Shown: positions 49,159 through 57,215 of the stretch, one piece after another
Layout of the letters: each line of letters starts with the position of its first letter
Numbering within the stretch: position 1 is the first letter of the stretch
DNA from: Crossiella equi
GTDB lineage: Bacteria; Actinomycetota; Actinomycetes; Mycobacteriales; Pseudonocardiaceae
Reading direction: 5' to 3'
DNA length: 64,000 nt
NCBI RefSeq assembly: GCF_017876755.1
Contig: NZ_JAGIOO010000001.1
Location: 3,953,786-4,017,785, forward strand
Translations under genes and position numbers: made by a program
The notes under the pieces: generated by a model
Told to the model about the DNA's origin: nothing
The model's input: the letters and a program-made list of their open reading frames with translations, nothing else
The model's database searches: none

Positions 49159-50733
49159 GCCGGTAAGCCGCCAGGCGAAGTCCGGCAGCCGCACCCGCTG
49201 GCCGCCGATGTCCCGCAGCCGCCGCAGCCCCTGGAGCAGCGCGAACAGCCCCTCGTTGCTCCAGGTCTCGTCCTGCACCAGGCTGGTGATCAGCTCTCCA
49301 TCAAGGCTGGAGTACAGCCGCAGACCTGCGGTTTCCCAGTTGGCCCTGACCTGTCCGCCATACCGGGTCCAGAACTCCTCGTCGTCGATGACGATCAGGC
49401 TCGCGAACTCGAAGTTCCCGCTCACCAGGTTCAGCCCGAACCCCGTGCACTCCATCCGCAAACGTCCCGGATCCGCCAGCAGCCAACGCATCGGCTCGGA
49501 CAACAGGCTCGGGTGCATCGGCATCGCGTTGGGCGGCATGTTCAGCGTGCTGTCGATGTCCTCGCGGCCGAACAGCTCCTCTTCCATCTCCCGCCGCAAC
49601 GTCGCACCCAAGCGCGCATCGGCGCGGACGTCCGTCAACGGCTCATGGACACCCTTCGGGATGACCGCCAAGCGCCCCGCCGCATTGAGCACGCGGCCGG
49701 ACCGCTCCTGCACCAGCAACGCGTAGTCACGAGGCCCGCGAAGCGGGTCGTGTGGCCGCGCAATCGCCGTCAGCGCGAGAGCCCCACCCGCACAGAGACG
49801 GCCCGCGACGTCGAGAACCGCGTCCATGTCGCCCAAGTACCGGTCCCGGAGCGGCAAACCCCCTGACCCGGCCGCGACCCCGTGGGCGACGGAATCGGCC
49901 AGCTCGCCTTCGAGCAGGTCCATGGTCAGTGCGTACTCGGCGAACGGGGCAAGCCCGACGTCCCCGGCGACCCGCGGGCCGACGCGTACATCCATGAGCC
50001 GGTAGAGCGGTGAGTTGGTGATGCGCACGCCCTGCGCGGCGCACTCGGCGAGCCGGGACACCGCCGCGGTCGCTTCGGTCTCGTCCAGGGTGGCCTGTGG
50101 TGCCGCGACGCGGTGAGCGAGCATCAGGCGGTCGTTGTCCGGTGTCAGCGGGCAGGCCAGGTCGAGCCAGTCCGCACGGGTGGCCACGCTGGTGACCACC
50201 TCACGGTCGCCGCAGCGTGCCCCGTAGGTCGCGCCGTCGGGGTAGTACTCGGCCAGCGCCGCGACGAGTTCACTCCGACCGACCTTCGACCGGCGGGCAC
50301 TTCGGTCAACAAGTTCGCCGTGGTCCATCCGGGCAAGCTGTGCCCGCACGCGCTGCCTGCTGGTCCCCGGCGACCATCCCGCGTATTCGTCGAGCCAGTC
50401 GAAGGCCAGCACCAGGTCGGCCGTGCTTTGCCGCGATGACAGTCCTGCAGCGCGGCTGGTCTCAGCGGAGGGGCGCGGCGCTGGCTCGGCCAGCAGCTCG
50501 TCGATGCTGGCGCCGAAGATCCGCTCTAGCAGCCGTGCGGTGGCTGGTCGGACAGGCCCGAGTGGTTCGCCAGAGGGCTTGCGACCGGCGGCGAGCCGTT
50601 GCAGGTGACGAACGCCGAGTGTGCCCGGCTCGTTGTTGTCGCGGGCGAACTGCTCGGCGTACTCGGCGAACTCCTCGAAGGTCAGGCGACGTTCCTTGAT
50701 CTTCTGCTCCAGCACGGTCCGAAACACCCGCAC
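49147..50733 (-). CDS. HTH/Nudix-box-like regulatory protein, copy 2
   Basis: 528 residues. N-terminal XRE-like region (RLTFEEFAEYAEQFARDNNEPGTLGVRHLQRLAAGRKP) differs from copy 1; from ADLVLAFDWLDEYAGW onward it is a clear paralogue, including REMEEELFGREDID and ECTGFGLNLVSGNFEFASL. GTG at 50733 is preferred because GGGGAGGGG lies just upstream. Convergent with copy 1 and the cupin gene. Confidence 0.75.
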   Translation of the reverse strand: MRVFRTVLEQKIKERRLTFEEFAEYAEQFARDNNEPGTLGVRHLQRLAAGRKPSGEPLGPVRPATARLLERIFGASIDELLAEPAPRPSAETSRAAGLSSRQSTADLVLAFDWLDEYAGWSPGTSRQRVRAQLARMDHGELVDRSARRSKVGRSELVAALAEYYPDGATYGARCGDREVVTSVATRADWLDLACPLTPDNDRLMLAHRVAAPQATLDETEATAAVSRLAECAAQGVRITNSPLYRLMDVRVGPRVAGDVGLAPFAEYALTMDLLEGELADSVAHGVAAGSGGLPLRDRYLGDMDAVLDVAGRLCAGGALALTAIARPHDPLRGPRDYALLVQERSGRVLNAAGRLAVIPKGVHEPLTDVRADARLGATLRREMEEELFGREDIDSTLNMPPNAMPMHPSLLSEPMRWLLADPGRLRMECTGFGLNLVSGNFEFASLIVIDDEEFWTRYGGQVRANWETAGLRLYSSLDGELITSLVQDETWSNEGLFALLQGLRRLRDIGGQRVRLPDFAWRLTGSGL

Positions 50734-50817
50734 CGCCGCCCCTCCCCGCCGAAGTCGCCCCATGTCATCCGCAAGTCAGCCGGAGGTCATTCCGCTGATC
50801 AAGCGCTGATGACAGCT

Positions 50818-50862
50818 TGATTTCAGTTTGCCATGGCGGGTCCAACCGGAGGTATGGCAAAC
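50818..50862. promoter_or_regulatory. Operator cluster in divergent regulator region
   Basis: TGATTTCAG (50818-50826), shared with the 46571 operator, abutting a perfect 9-bp inverted repeat GTTTGCCAT-N19-ATGGCAAAC (50826-50834, 50854-50862). Between the starts at 50733 (minus) and 50932 (plus). Confidence 0.5.
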
Positions 50863-50931
50863 CGTCCGGCGGCGCTGGCCTCTCATCCGCTTCGCAGCGT
50901 CGCCGGACCCACGCCCGGCGAAGGGGTCGTC

Positions 50932-51321
50932 ATGCTGCACCGTTGGCGGTGGACACGCGGAGCACGGCAACACTCGGCGTCGTTCGACAAGGAGCAACGC
51001 CCACCAAGGCCGCCCGGATGGATCTACGCCAATCCGATTACGTGCCGGATCGACGGTCTTGAGCACCGAGTCTCCGATGTCGACTTCCTCGCCGGTCAGC
51101 CTGCCGGGCGGTATCCGGCCCTATGCGGTCACAAGGTCGCTCCGGTGTTCATGCTCGTGCCGTCAGGCTCAGCCTGCGCTGTCTGCCTCCACATCCTGGC
51201 CACCTCGCACAAGCCGGTGCCGTCTGGACGCCATCGCCGCTGCCGCAGCCCGTTGTCCGGGTGGCGCGGACGGTTTAGCCGATCGACGAAGCACTGCCAG
51301 CACCGAACGGAGAGCACGTGA
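50932..51321 (+). CDS. Hypothetical protein with paired Cys/His (possible zinc knuckle)
   Basis: 129 residues. Middle part WIYANPITCRIDGLEHRV...ALCGHKVAPVFMLVPSGSACAVCLHIL has C-x-G-H and C-x2-C elements like short actinomycete zinc-binding proteins. The stop overlaps the next gene start by 4 nt (GTGA), supporting real coding. Start at ATG 50932 is a choice among several. Partner of the DUF5753 regulator, possibly in a toxin-antitoxin-like pair. Confidence 0.6.
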   Translation: MLHRWRWTRGARQHSASFDKEQRPPRPPGWIYANPITCRIDGLEHRVSDVDFLAGQPAGRYPALCGHKVAPVFMLVPSGSACAVCLHILATSHKPVPSGRHRRCRSPLSGWRGRFSRSTKHCQHRTEST

Positions 51322-52160
51322 CCGGCCCGATCACCACCGCCTCGCAACGCCAGGTGTGCAGGGAGCTGCGCGCCCTCCGACGTAGCCGGAAGCTGACGTT
51401 GCAACAGGTCGCAACCGAGCTGGGCTGCTCGATCACCAAGGTGCAGCGCATGGAGACCGGGCGCCGCGGGCTGAAGCTCAACGACGTGTCGACCCTGCTT
51501 ACCCTTTACGAGGTGCCCGGCGCCCACCGCGAGCACCTACTCAGCCTGATCACCGGGCTTGACGACACCCGAGGGTGGTGGCAGAAACCCGGCGCACGGG
51601 TACCGGAGCAGTGGCGCCAGGCGATCGCGATGGAGGACGAAGCCGTCGTCATCCGCGACTACAACCTTGGTGTCGTCCCCGTCCTCCTGCAGAACGCCGA
51701 CTACATTCGCGCCCTGCTCACTGCAGAGTACCCGGACTTCGACGAGCCCGACCTGACCCACGCGATCTCAGCACACTTGACCCGACAGCTGATCCTCACT
51801 CGCCCGAACCCGCCACAGGTGCACTGCCTGATCGACGAGAGCGCGTTGCACCGCCCGATCGGCGGTCCCGCCGTACTGGCACAGCAGTTACGTGCGCTCA
51901 CCGCACTGGCCACCCGTCCCTACGTGACGATGCGACTGGTGCCGCTGAACAGCAGGGCGCATCCAGGGGTACTCGGATCACTGACCTTGTTAGAGTTCTC
52001 TGACACCCAGCCGATGGCACGGCGACCAGGATCGGAAAAATTCACGGACCAAGACGGAATCGTGGCACGCACGCGACAGGACTGGTCACGGATCGAGCTT
52101 GCGGCGTTACCTAAAGATGAGACGAAGACCCTGCTCCGCGACTACACGAGGCTGCTGTGA
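51318..52160 (+). CDS. HTH regulator with DUF5753 domain (Scr1-antitoxin-like)
   Basis: 280 residues. XRE HTH at about 20-45 (LTLQQVATELGCSITKVQRMETGRRGL), then DUF5753 (RDYNLGVVPVLLQNADYIRALL; RQLILTRPNPPQVHCLIDESALHRPIGG). In Streptomyces this class pairs with small DUF397 proteins; here the partner is the 129-residue protein instead. GTG start overlaps its stop. Confidence 0.88.
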   Translation: MTGPITTASQRQVCRELRALRRSRKLTLQQVATELGCSITKVQRMETGRRGLKLNDVSTLLTLYEVPGAHREHLLSLITGLDDTRGWWQKPGARVPEQWRQAIAMEDEAVVIRDYNLGVVPVLLQNADYIRALLTAEYPDFDEPDLTHAISAHLTRQLILTRPNPPQVHCLIDESALHRPIGGPAVLAQQLRALTALATRPYVTMRLVPLNSRAHPGVLGSLTLLEFSDTQPMARRPGSEKFTDQDGIVARTRQDWSRIELAALPKDETKTLLRDYTRLL

Positions 52161-52257
52161 CGCCAACCCGTCTCAGAGAAACCCCAGCAGAAGAACCCAA
52201 ATCGACTCCGCGGAAAAGCTGGAGCGAAATGCAAGCACTTGAGACTACATTGGGCTT

Positions 52258-52284
52258 GTTGATGGCATATTTTATGCCATCAAC
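52258..52284. terminator. Hairpin between convergent genes
   Basis: Perfect 12-bp stem GTTGATGGCATA/TATGCCATCAAC with a TTT loop. A short palindrome TTGACCA-A-TGGTCAA follows at 52309-52323 and may be a separate protein site. Confidence 0.55.
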
Positions 52285-52351
52285 ACCGGCGCACGGAAAC
52301 TCAATCGCTTGACCAATGGTCAACCGAAGCGCGATACCCCAACAACTATCG

Positions 52352-55111
52352 TCATTGAGGCAGCGGGGCTAACCTGTCGACGCCATCGCCGCGCTTCTTC
52401 GGGTATACCGTCTTCATCCCGAGCACTTTCGCCCACCCTCGCAGGTAACGACCACAGGTCTGCTGGCTAGTCTCGGACCAATCCGCCCCAGAAACCTGGT
52501 TTACCAAATTGCCGATATCAGCAGCGGTTGCACCTGGATCACAGGAGATAAGATCTAGACCTTCCGCAATCCCCGGAACTTCACGCAATCGCGCAAGCAC
52601 CGTAACAGGGTTTAAGCCGGAACCTTCGTTGTACACGGCAGGGTCAATAGTCAGAGAACCGACTTCTTTCCCAGACTTAAGGAATCCCAATTGGCGAAGA
52701 TCACCAAGCGCCTTACGCTGCTCCCTGGTCAACGATTTCTGATAAAAGTGTTCATCGCGAACGGATTCAACGAACGAAATGACCATACCAGGCGAGCGCG
52801 AAGGAACAACCGGCCTGTCCTTGTTGCTACGAGACGCCACGGCGCGATGCTTCGGCCGGGTGGCATTTTCGTCACGCGAATAGAGTGACTGACTGTCAAA
52901 CCATGCTAGACCCGCAAAATCGAACCAGGAAGCGAAAGCTCGGGTGTATTGATCCCAAGTCTTTGGCGAAACCTCAACCGCAGGAAATGAGGACGGCAAC
53001 TCCTCTGCAAGCGATATAATTGCCACATTACCAGAATTTCGATCTGAAAGCTTTTGAAAAATCGAGTACGCTCTGTGGCGCCGAAGGATCGATGCAACCC
53101 GCACGCGAAGCGTTTCAGCGGGCTCGCTTCCCGCGAGCATCTCCGCAGAAGCCTTGATCTTGTTGGGAGCGTATACGAGCGCGCCAAGCAGACGCAGTTC
53201 TCTAGCAAGGTTCGTTACCGCACGCTCGGAGACGTTCAGTAACGTTGCTGCTTCCGCAACTGTCAGTTCTCCGCCCATTTGAACCGTAGTTTCAAGAAGC
53301 CGAACAACGGGTCGCGGCCCGTGCCTAATAATGTACGTCTCCTGAATTGGCACGGTTCCCGTATTGAGGAAGTCGCGAAAGATATCCCAGTATGTATCTA
53401 TCTGCTCGCCTACCGAGACAACAAGTCGACGATCAATTAACGACTGCATGATTGGAGCAGTGACGCGCTCCATTACCTCAGACAGAGGTATGGGAGCGTA
53501 CCTCGCAATATGCTTGAGCGCCTCATTCTCAGCAGGCGTCAACTGGGCAAGATCGGCCTCGAACAAGTTCTTAACATTCAAAGCCTCGCCGACAAGCTCC
53601 GCCTGACTGGCGCCGTTTTCCACCTCTCTTAACAAATGCCCCGCGAGCTTCTTAAATAGCCACGGAAGCCCTTGCGAATACTCACGAAGTCGCTGCCTAA
53701 CATCCGGATAAAGCTTCTCACCAAAGGCTTTTTGCAGTCGATTTAGAAGCGTGTCAATCTCTCTTGCTCCGAGCGGCGGAAGATTAATCACACACGCGGA
53801 CGAGCGGATCTCGTCCCTAAGCCGGTACGGGTGATCTTCAGTCCAGCCAACCAAGTCCGTCTTCCACGCAAATCCCAGATATACAGGAACAGGAAGCTCT
53901 GCAATGCCGAGCGCAAGATCCCGAAAAGCAGCAGTAAGCTCAGCGTCGCGAAATACGTTCTCGAACTGATCAAAGAAGACCATCATCGGACAGTCAGCAT
54001 CAACCCAGTCTGCCCTTTCTAGGGTCGATAGGGTACTCGGAAGACTGGCAAAAGAAGCGTCTTCAGGCAAACGGAACACGTTATTTGCCTCGGCATGTAG
54101 TGCAATTTTTCTCAGTGCATGGACGACGTAGTCTGCGTTACCTGCCGTCCTGGAGTCAACCACAGCAGCACTGCCGCCGAGTTCTTCAACCAGGTGTTTT
54201 GTGCGCAGGGCAAGTGAACTCTTCCCCCAACCAGATTGGGCATTTAGAACAAGCACGCCACCTTGCTTATTCGTCAAAAGGGCTTCTATCTCTTTCAGAA
54301 CCTTCTGCCGCCCGACGAAATACTTGGGCGCAGCAGGAAGCTGATATTCAAAATCACTTCCCGACCCTTTCACTTCGACGACAACAGGCGGATCCATTTC
54401 TTCCCTGCTAGGACTTACCGTCGGAGATTTTCGCCCCAGCGTGACGACCGGTAAGCCTGCGGCGTAGTTGGATTTCGAGATCAGATCATGCACAATTCTA
54501 GGTACTTCAACGGATGGCGAATTACCCCAAACGGCAATATTGACCGCAGTCCTTGTGGACGAGTCAATATTCTTGCGCGCCGAGAAGATTCCTTCCGGGG
54601 TTATGACGATCGCGTAATCTGAGTGAAGACCATCTCCTTGCGGCGCCTCGGAAACTATCTTCAGATCTCTCAGGATAGCGACCACGCCCACGCTGTCGAC
54701 GTAGGTGAACTTCGAGTCTCGTTTCGCCAGCTTGGATGCCTTCTCAACTCCAGAATTTGTTAACCTCGGCAAGGCAAAGAAAAAGCCGTGACAGTCCGGA
54801 TTATCGAAGCGCTCCATCCCAAGCTTGCCAAAGAATGAGGTCAACGCCTGCGCGCTCACGCTAGTAGTATAGGCTTTACATTCTGCGATTGCGACCGACT
54901 TCGTGAGTCGGTGTGTAGCCGTAACGTCCAGTTCGACGCCCTCTGACGTCACATTCATGTTTGACTTCACTGGCTCGTCATAGCCGTATGACTGCAGGAC
55001 CCTTGCAACGAAAGCTTCGAACAGATGCCCTCGGGCGTTCGAAACCGCTGCAGGTGAATCACCCGGCGCCAGAACAAGGAGCTGGGGATCGTCAACGTGA
55101 ACTTGATCCAA
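52352..55111 (-). CDS. Restriction-endonuclease-like/STAND ATPase fusion, candidate defence protein
   Basis: About 919 residues. N-terminal PD-(D/E)xK nuclease of the Mrr type: Glu32, then GVELDV (Asp62) and AECKAY (Glu77-x-Lys79). Central P-loop ATPase from FVGRQKVL (265): Walker A SGWGKSS (293-299), Walker B MVFFDQFENVF (Asp381), the DQFE form typical of nSTAND NTPases. C-terminal winged helix (LTVAEAATLLNVSERAVTNLAREL) and a region of unknown fold. TTG at 55111 has AGAGGAG 6 nt upstream; the ATG at 55165 has none and lies in a palindromic operator. The sequence is visibly AT-richer than the chromosome, indicating transfer. No family name is certain. Confidence 0.8.
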   Translation of the reverse strand: MDQVHVDDPQLLVLAPGDSPAAVSNARGHLFEAFVARVLQSYGYDEPVKSNMNVTSEGVELDVTATHRLTKSVAIAECKAYTTSVSAQALTSFFGKLGMERFDNPDCHGFFFALPRLTNSGVEKASKLAKRDSKFTYVDSVGVVAILRDLKIVSEAPQGDGLHSDYAIVITPEGIFSARKNIDSSTRTAVNIAVWGNSPSVEVPRIVHDLISKSNYAAGLPVVTLGRKSPTVSPSREEMDPPVVVEVKGSGSDFEYQLPAAPKYFVGRQKVLKEIEALLTNKQGGVLVLNAQSGWGKSSLALRTKHLVEELGGSAAVVDSRTAGNADYVVHALRKIALHAEANNVFRLPEDASFASLPSTLSTLERADWVDADCPMMVFFDQFENVFRDAELTAAFRDLALGIAELPVPVYLGFAWKTDLVGWTEDHPYRLRDEIRSSACVINLPPLGAREIDTLLNRLQKAFGEKLYPDVRQRLREYSQGLPWLFKKLAGHLLREVENGASQAELVGEALNVKNLFEADLAQLTPAENEALKHIARYAPIPLSEVMERVTAPIMQSLIDRRLVVSVGEQIDTYWDIFRDFLNTGTVPIQETYIIRHGPRPVVRLLETTVQMGGELTVAEAATLLNVSERAVTNLARELRLLGALVYAPNKIKASAEMLAGSEPAETLRVRVASILRRHRAYSIFQKLSDRNSGNVAIISLAEELPSSFPAVEVSPKTWDQYTRAFASWFDFAGLAWFDSQSLYSRDENATRPKHRAVASRSNKDRPVVPSRSPGMVISFVESVRDEHFYQKSLTREQRKALGDLRQLGFLKSGKEVGSLTIDPAVYNEGSGLNPVTVLARLREVPGIAEGLDLISCDPGATAADIGNLVNQVSGADWSETSQQTCGRYLRGWAKVLGMKTVYPKKRGDGVDRLAPLPQ

Positions 55112-55153
55112 AGCAGACTCCTCTAGTATCACGGCCCAGTTGTGCGTACATCC

Positions 55154-55196
55154 GATATGTGACATATCTCGGACTGGGCTTGTAGCTCGTTACAAG
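55154..55196. promoter_or_regulatory. Palindromic operators upstream of nuclease-ATPase gene
   Basis: GATATGT-G-ACATATC (55154-55168) and CTTGTA-N6-TACAAG (55179-55196), 43-85 bp upstream of the TTG start. They suggest tight transcriptional control of the defence-like gene. Confidence 0.5.
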
Positions 55197-55466
55197 GCTT
55201 CACCAAGTTGTGACTTTTTGGCGTGTAAAGAGCGGCCGAGACCGTCGTCCTCGTCATCCCATGGCCTCTAGGCGGCCGCCCCCTGTCCCTCCCCGTTGCG
55301 AGCTTCGTTGAGCCAGATACAGAGGACAGGTGGGACGGCCGGGACGGGGTTGTCATACCCGCCCCGGCCTCACGTTCGTGTAGTTCGCCCAGGTGATGCA
55401 CCGGTCCCGGTTGTCCTCCTGGCCTGCCCTGGCGCTGACGTCAGCGGGACGGTTGGGACGAGTTCG

Positions 55467-55652
55467 TCACACGACTTCGCTCCAGAGACAGCTGCGTCCC
55501 GAGCGGCCCAAGTAGGCGTAGCCGATGCAGCGCAGGCTTTCCGGGATCGCGCGGACCATGCTGACCTGCCAGCCGTCAGCAAGCCGGTGGCTGTTCTGGT
55601 CCGTGCGCTCCGCAGCCAGGCCCGGGATGCCGTCCCGATTGAGCCTGTTCAC
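55467..55652 (-). pseudogene. Remnant of a serine recombinase
   Basis: The translated fragment NRLNRDGIPGLAAERTDQNSHRLADGW...VRAIPESLRCIGYAYLGR matches the recombinase-domain region of the intact int (GLNRDGIPCPSARRPEQNHHRLADGW...VRAILENPRYTGFAVFGR). About 50 residues survive; no catalytic domain or zinc ribbon is found around it. It is diverged enough to be a different recombinase. The rest of 55197-55715 shows no gene. Confidence 0.75.
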
Positions 55653-55715
55653 AGCACAGGAGTGTCGGTGCTATCAGATAGGTTCAGCTTCCCGCGCTTT
55701 ACCAGGAGGGAAGAT

Positions 55716-56954
55716 ATGACTGCCAAACGGGTGTGCCCGGATTGCGGAGTCGGGAGAAGCGCGAACCGTAAGGGTAAACCTGGTCGATGCACAGGATGCA
55801 TCGATGCGCACTACAAGTCGCTCGGCTTCGCTCCGCTAGACCCGCACGTGGACTCCAGAACCCCACGTCGAGCTGAGTGCCAAGCCTGTGGAGAGATCGC
55901 GCAGATTTCATACCAAGAGATCCGCAACAAAGATTCTTATTATTGCATGACTTGCTCCTGTAGGGAGGTATACGAAGATGCACTCTCTGGCGGCTCGCAA
56001 CAGTGGCGTATGTCCTGCACCCAGGCTGCGAGGCTCATCCTCGGGGACTGCTTTGTCACGAAGGACGAGCATGGGAAAATAATGGACGTCGAATACTTGG
56101 CTTCTATCATGGCGCACGTATGGTCACCTGTAGAAGTCTTCTGTATAGCCTGCGACTCGGTTAACACGATAAGTGTGACAATGCTGTTGGACCGATCCGG
56201 GGCACCCCGGGAATACTCCTGCTTTTCCTGCGTGACGAACTCACTCGCCGAAGATCATGCTGCACTGTTTAGGACGTACGGTCTAGTGCGTGACCATAAA
56301 GGCTACGCCAAGCTAACCGAGCGGATCTCCGCCTTCTGTTCTGCTCCTGACTGCGGTGCACCGCGTCAGATCTCGGTCACCGAACTGCTGAGCGGTGCTA
56401 CGCCATGTTTGAGCTGTGCAAAGCCAGTCGATCCCGATGCGCCGCACGTTGTATACATGATGCACTTCCCAGCCCTGCGCGCGTACAAGATCGGCATCAC
56501 CAACACCAATGCGCGGCAGTGCAGAATCACCGCACATCGAGCTAACGGGGGCACAGTCGTCGCACAGTGCAAGGTACCGAACAAGGAGGCCGCACTCACC
56601 GTAGAACGGCAGGTGCTCCACGCGGTACGCGATCATCCGAGCGGTTGCACCGAGCGTGACTTCCCTCAGGGTGGACACACTGAGACCTGGTCCGAGAACG
56701 GGCCTGCGATCGATCTAGGCGCGCTCGTGAAGAGTTGCCATATCGAGGAAGCTCCGGGTTTCGGTCGACTGCGCGCTCTTGAGGAGTACTTCGCCCACGA
56801 GCCTGCCACTCTGAGCGAGTTGGCTGAGTTCTGCGCGGTCGATGTCGTCGAGGTCGACGGCACACTTGTGCATACCGTGGGGCTCAGTGAGCCGAGGGAG
56901 CAGGTACTTCGCAAGATCCGAGCTCGGCGAAACACCCATTACACTGGCATGTGA
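55716..56954 (+). CDS. Zinc-ribbon repeat protein with GIY-YIG-like nuclease domain
   Basis: 412 residues. Four Cys-pair zinc ribbons: C7/C10/C25/C28, C55/C58/C77/C80, C143/C146/C169/C172, C208/C213/C231/C234. Then residues about 244-320 resemble a GIY-YIG nuclease: VVYMMHF, AYKIGITN, and Glu297 in LTVERQVLHAV as candidate metal ligand. Last gene of the element, 118 bp from attR. RBS GGAGGG before the ATG at 55716. AT-richer than the chromosome. Homing, restriction or anti-element nuclease are possible roles. Confidence 0.75.
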   Translation: MTAKRVCPDCGVGRSANRKGKPGRCTGCIDAHYKSLGFAPLDPHVDSRTPRRAECQACGEIAQISYQEIRNKDSYYCMTCSCREVYEDALSGGSQQWRMSCTQAARLILGDCFVTKDEHGKIMDVEYLASIMAHVWSPVEVFCIACDSVNTISVTMLLDRSGAPREYSCFSCVTNSLAEDHAALFRTYGLVRDHKGYAKLTERISAFCSAPDCGAPRQISVTELLSGATPCLSCAKPVDPDAPHVVYMMHFPALRAYKIGITNTNARQCRITAHRANGGTVVAQCKVPNKEAALTVERQVLHAVRDHPSGCTERDFPQGGHTETWSENGPAIDLGALVKSCHIEEAPGFGRLRALEEYFAHEPATLSELAEFCAVDVVEVDGTLVHTVGLSEPREQVLRKIRARRNTHYTGM

Positions 56955-57071
56955 CAGGAGTCCCCTGGTTGGCTCCGTCACCGTCTATGGTTCGCTCCCG
57001 GTCACCCCCAGACCACCGTGTGCCTGTGGTATCGCGTCAGAGCAGGGCAAGGCAGGTGGATAGTGCGCAAC

Positions 57072-57086
57072 TCCCCCCTCGGACAC
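57072..57086. other. attR (right direct repeat)
   Basis: Second copy of TCCCCCCTCGGACAC. The host sequence resumes immediately with the displaced tRNA terminator. Confidence 0.85.
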
Positions 57087-57090
57087 AACA

Positions 57091-57130
57091 ACCGCGCGGG
57101 TCGAGAGTCTCTCGGCCCGCGCGGTTTTTT
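57091..57130 (+). terminator. Displaced tRNA-Leu terminator
   Basis: ACCGCGCGGG/CCCGCGCGGT stem with inner CGAGAG..CTCTCG pairing and a run of six T. Five nt past attR; in the element-free chromosome it would follow the tRNA directly. Confidence 0.8.
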
Positions 57131-57215
57131 GTGCTGCTCGGTGTCCCCGATCCCCCGGCGGCGCTCCCCCGCCGGAGCTAGGCTGCACGGCGCAACCTGG
57201 GCTCGGGAGGGGATC

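Larger units (their letters stand above)
41711..57086. mobile_element. Integrative element in tRNA-Leu, 15.4 kb
   Basis: Bounded by a 15-bp direct repeat TCCCCCCTCGGACAC (41711-41725 and 57072-57086), the left copy being the tRNA 3' end. A tRNA-type terminator with T-run sits just outside the right copy, where the uninterrupted tRNA gene would have ended. Contents: serine recombinase, FtsK/TraB-like translocase operon, WhiB-like and HTH regulators, paralogous Nudix-box-like proteins, DUF5753 regulator, nuclease-ATPase and zinc-ribbon/GIY-YIG cargo. Resembles actinomycete integrative and conjugative elements (AICEs), but no replication initiator is recognised. Confidence 0.88.

Noticed and set aside
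55112-55165. ATG at 55165 as start of the nuclease-ATPase gene
   Set aside because: No ribosome binding site and inside the GATATGTGACATATC palindrome; TTG at 55111 has AGAGGAG at good spacing.
55164-55172. Possible third att copy (CTCGGAC) between the cargo genes
   Set aside because: Only 7-8 bases match the 15-bp repeat; expected by chance in this sequence.
55296-55715. N-terminal extension of the zinc-ribbon protein to 55296
   Set aside because: A GGAGGG-preceded ATG at 55716 starts exactly before the first zinc ribbon, and the extension overlaps the recombinase remnant.
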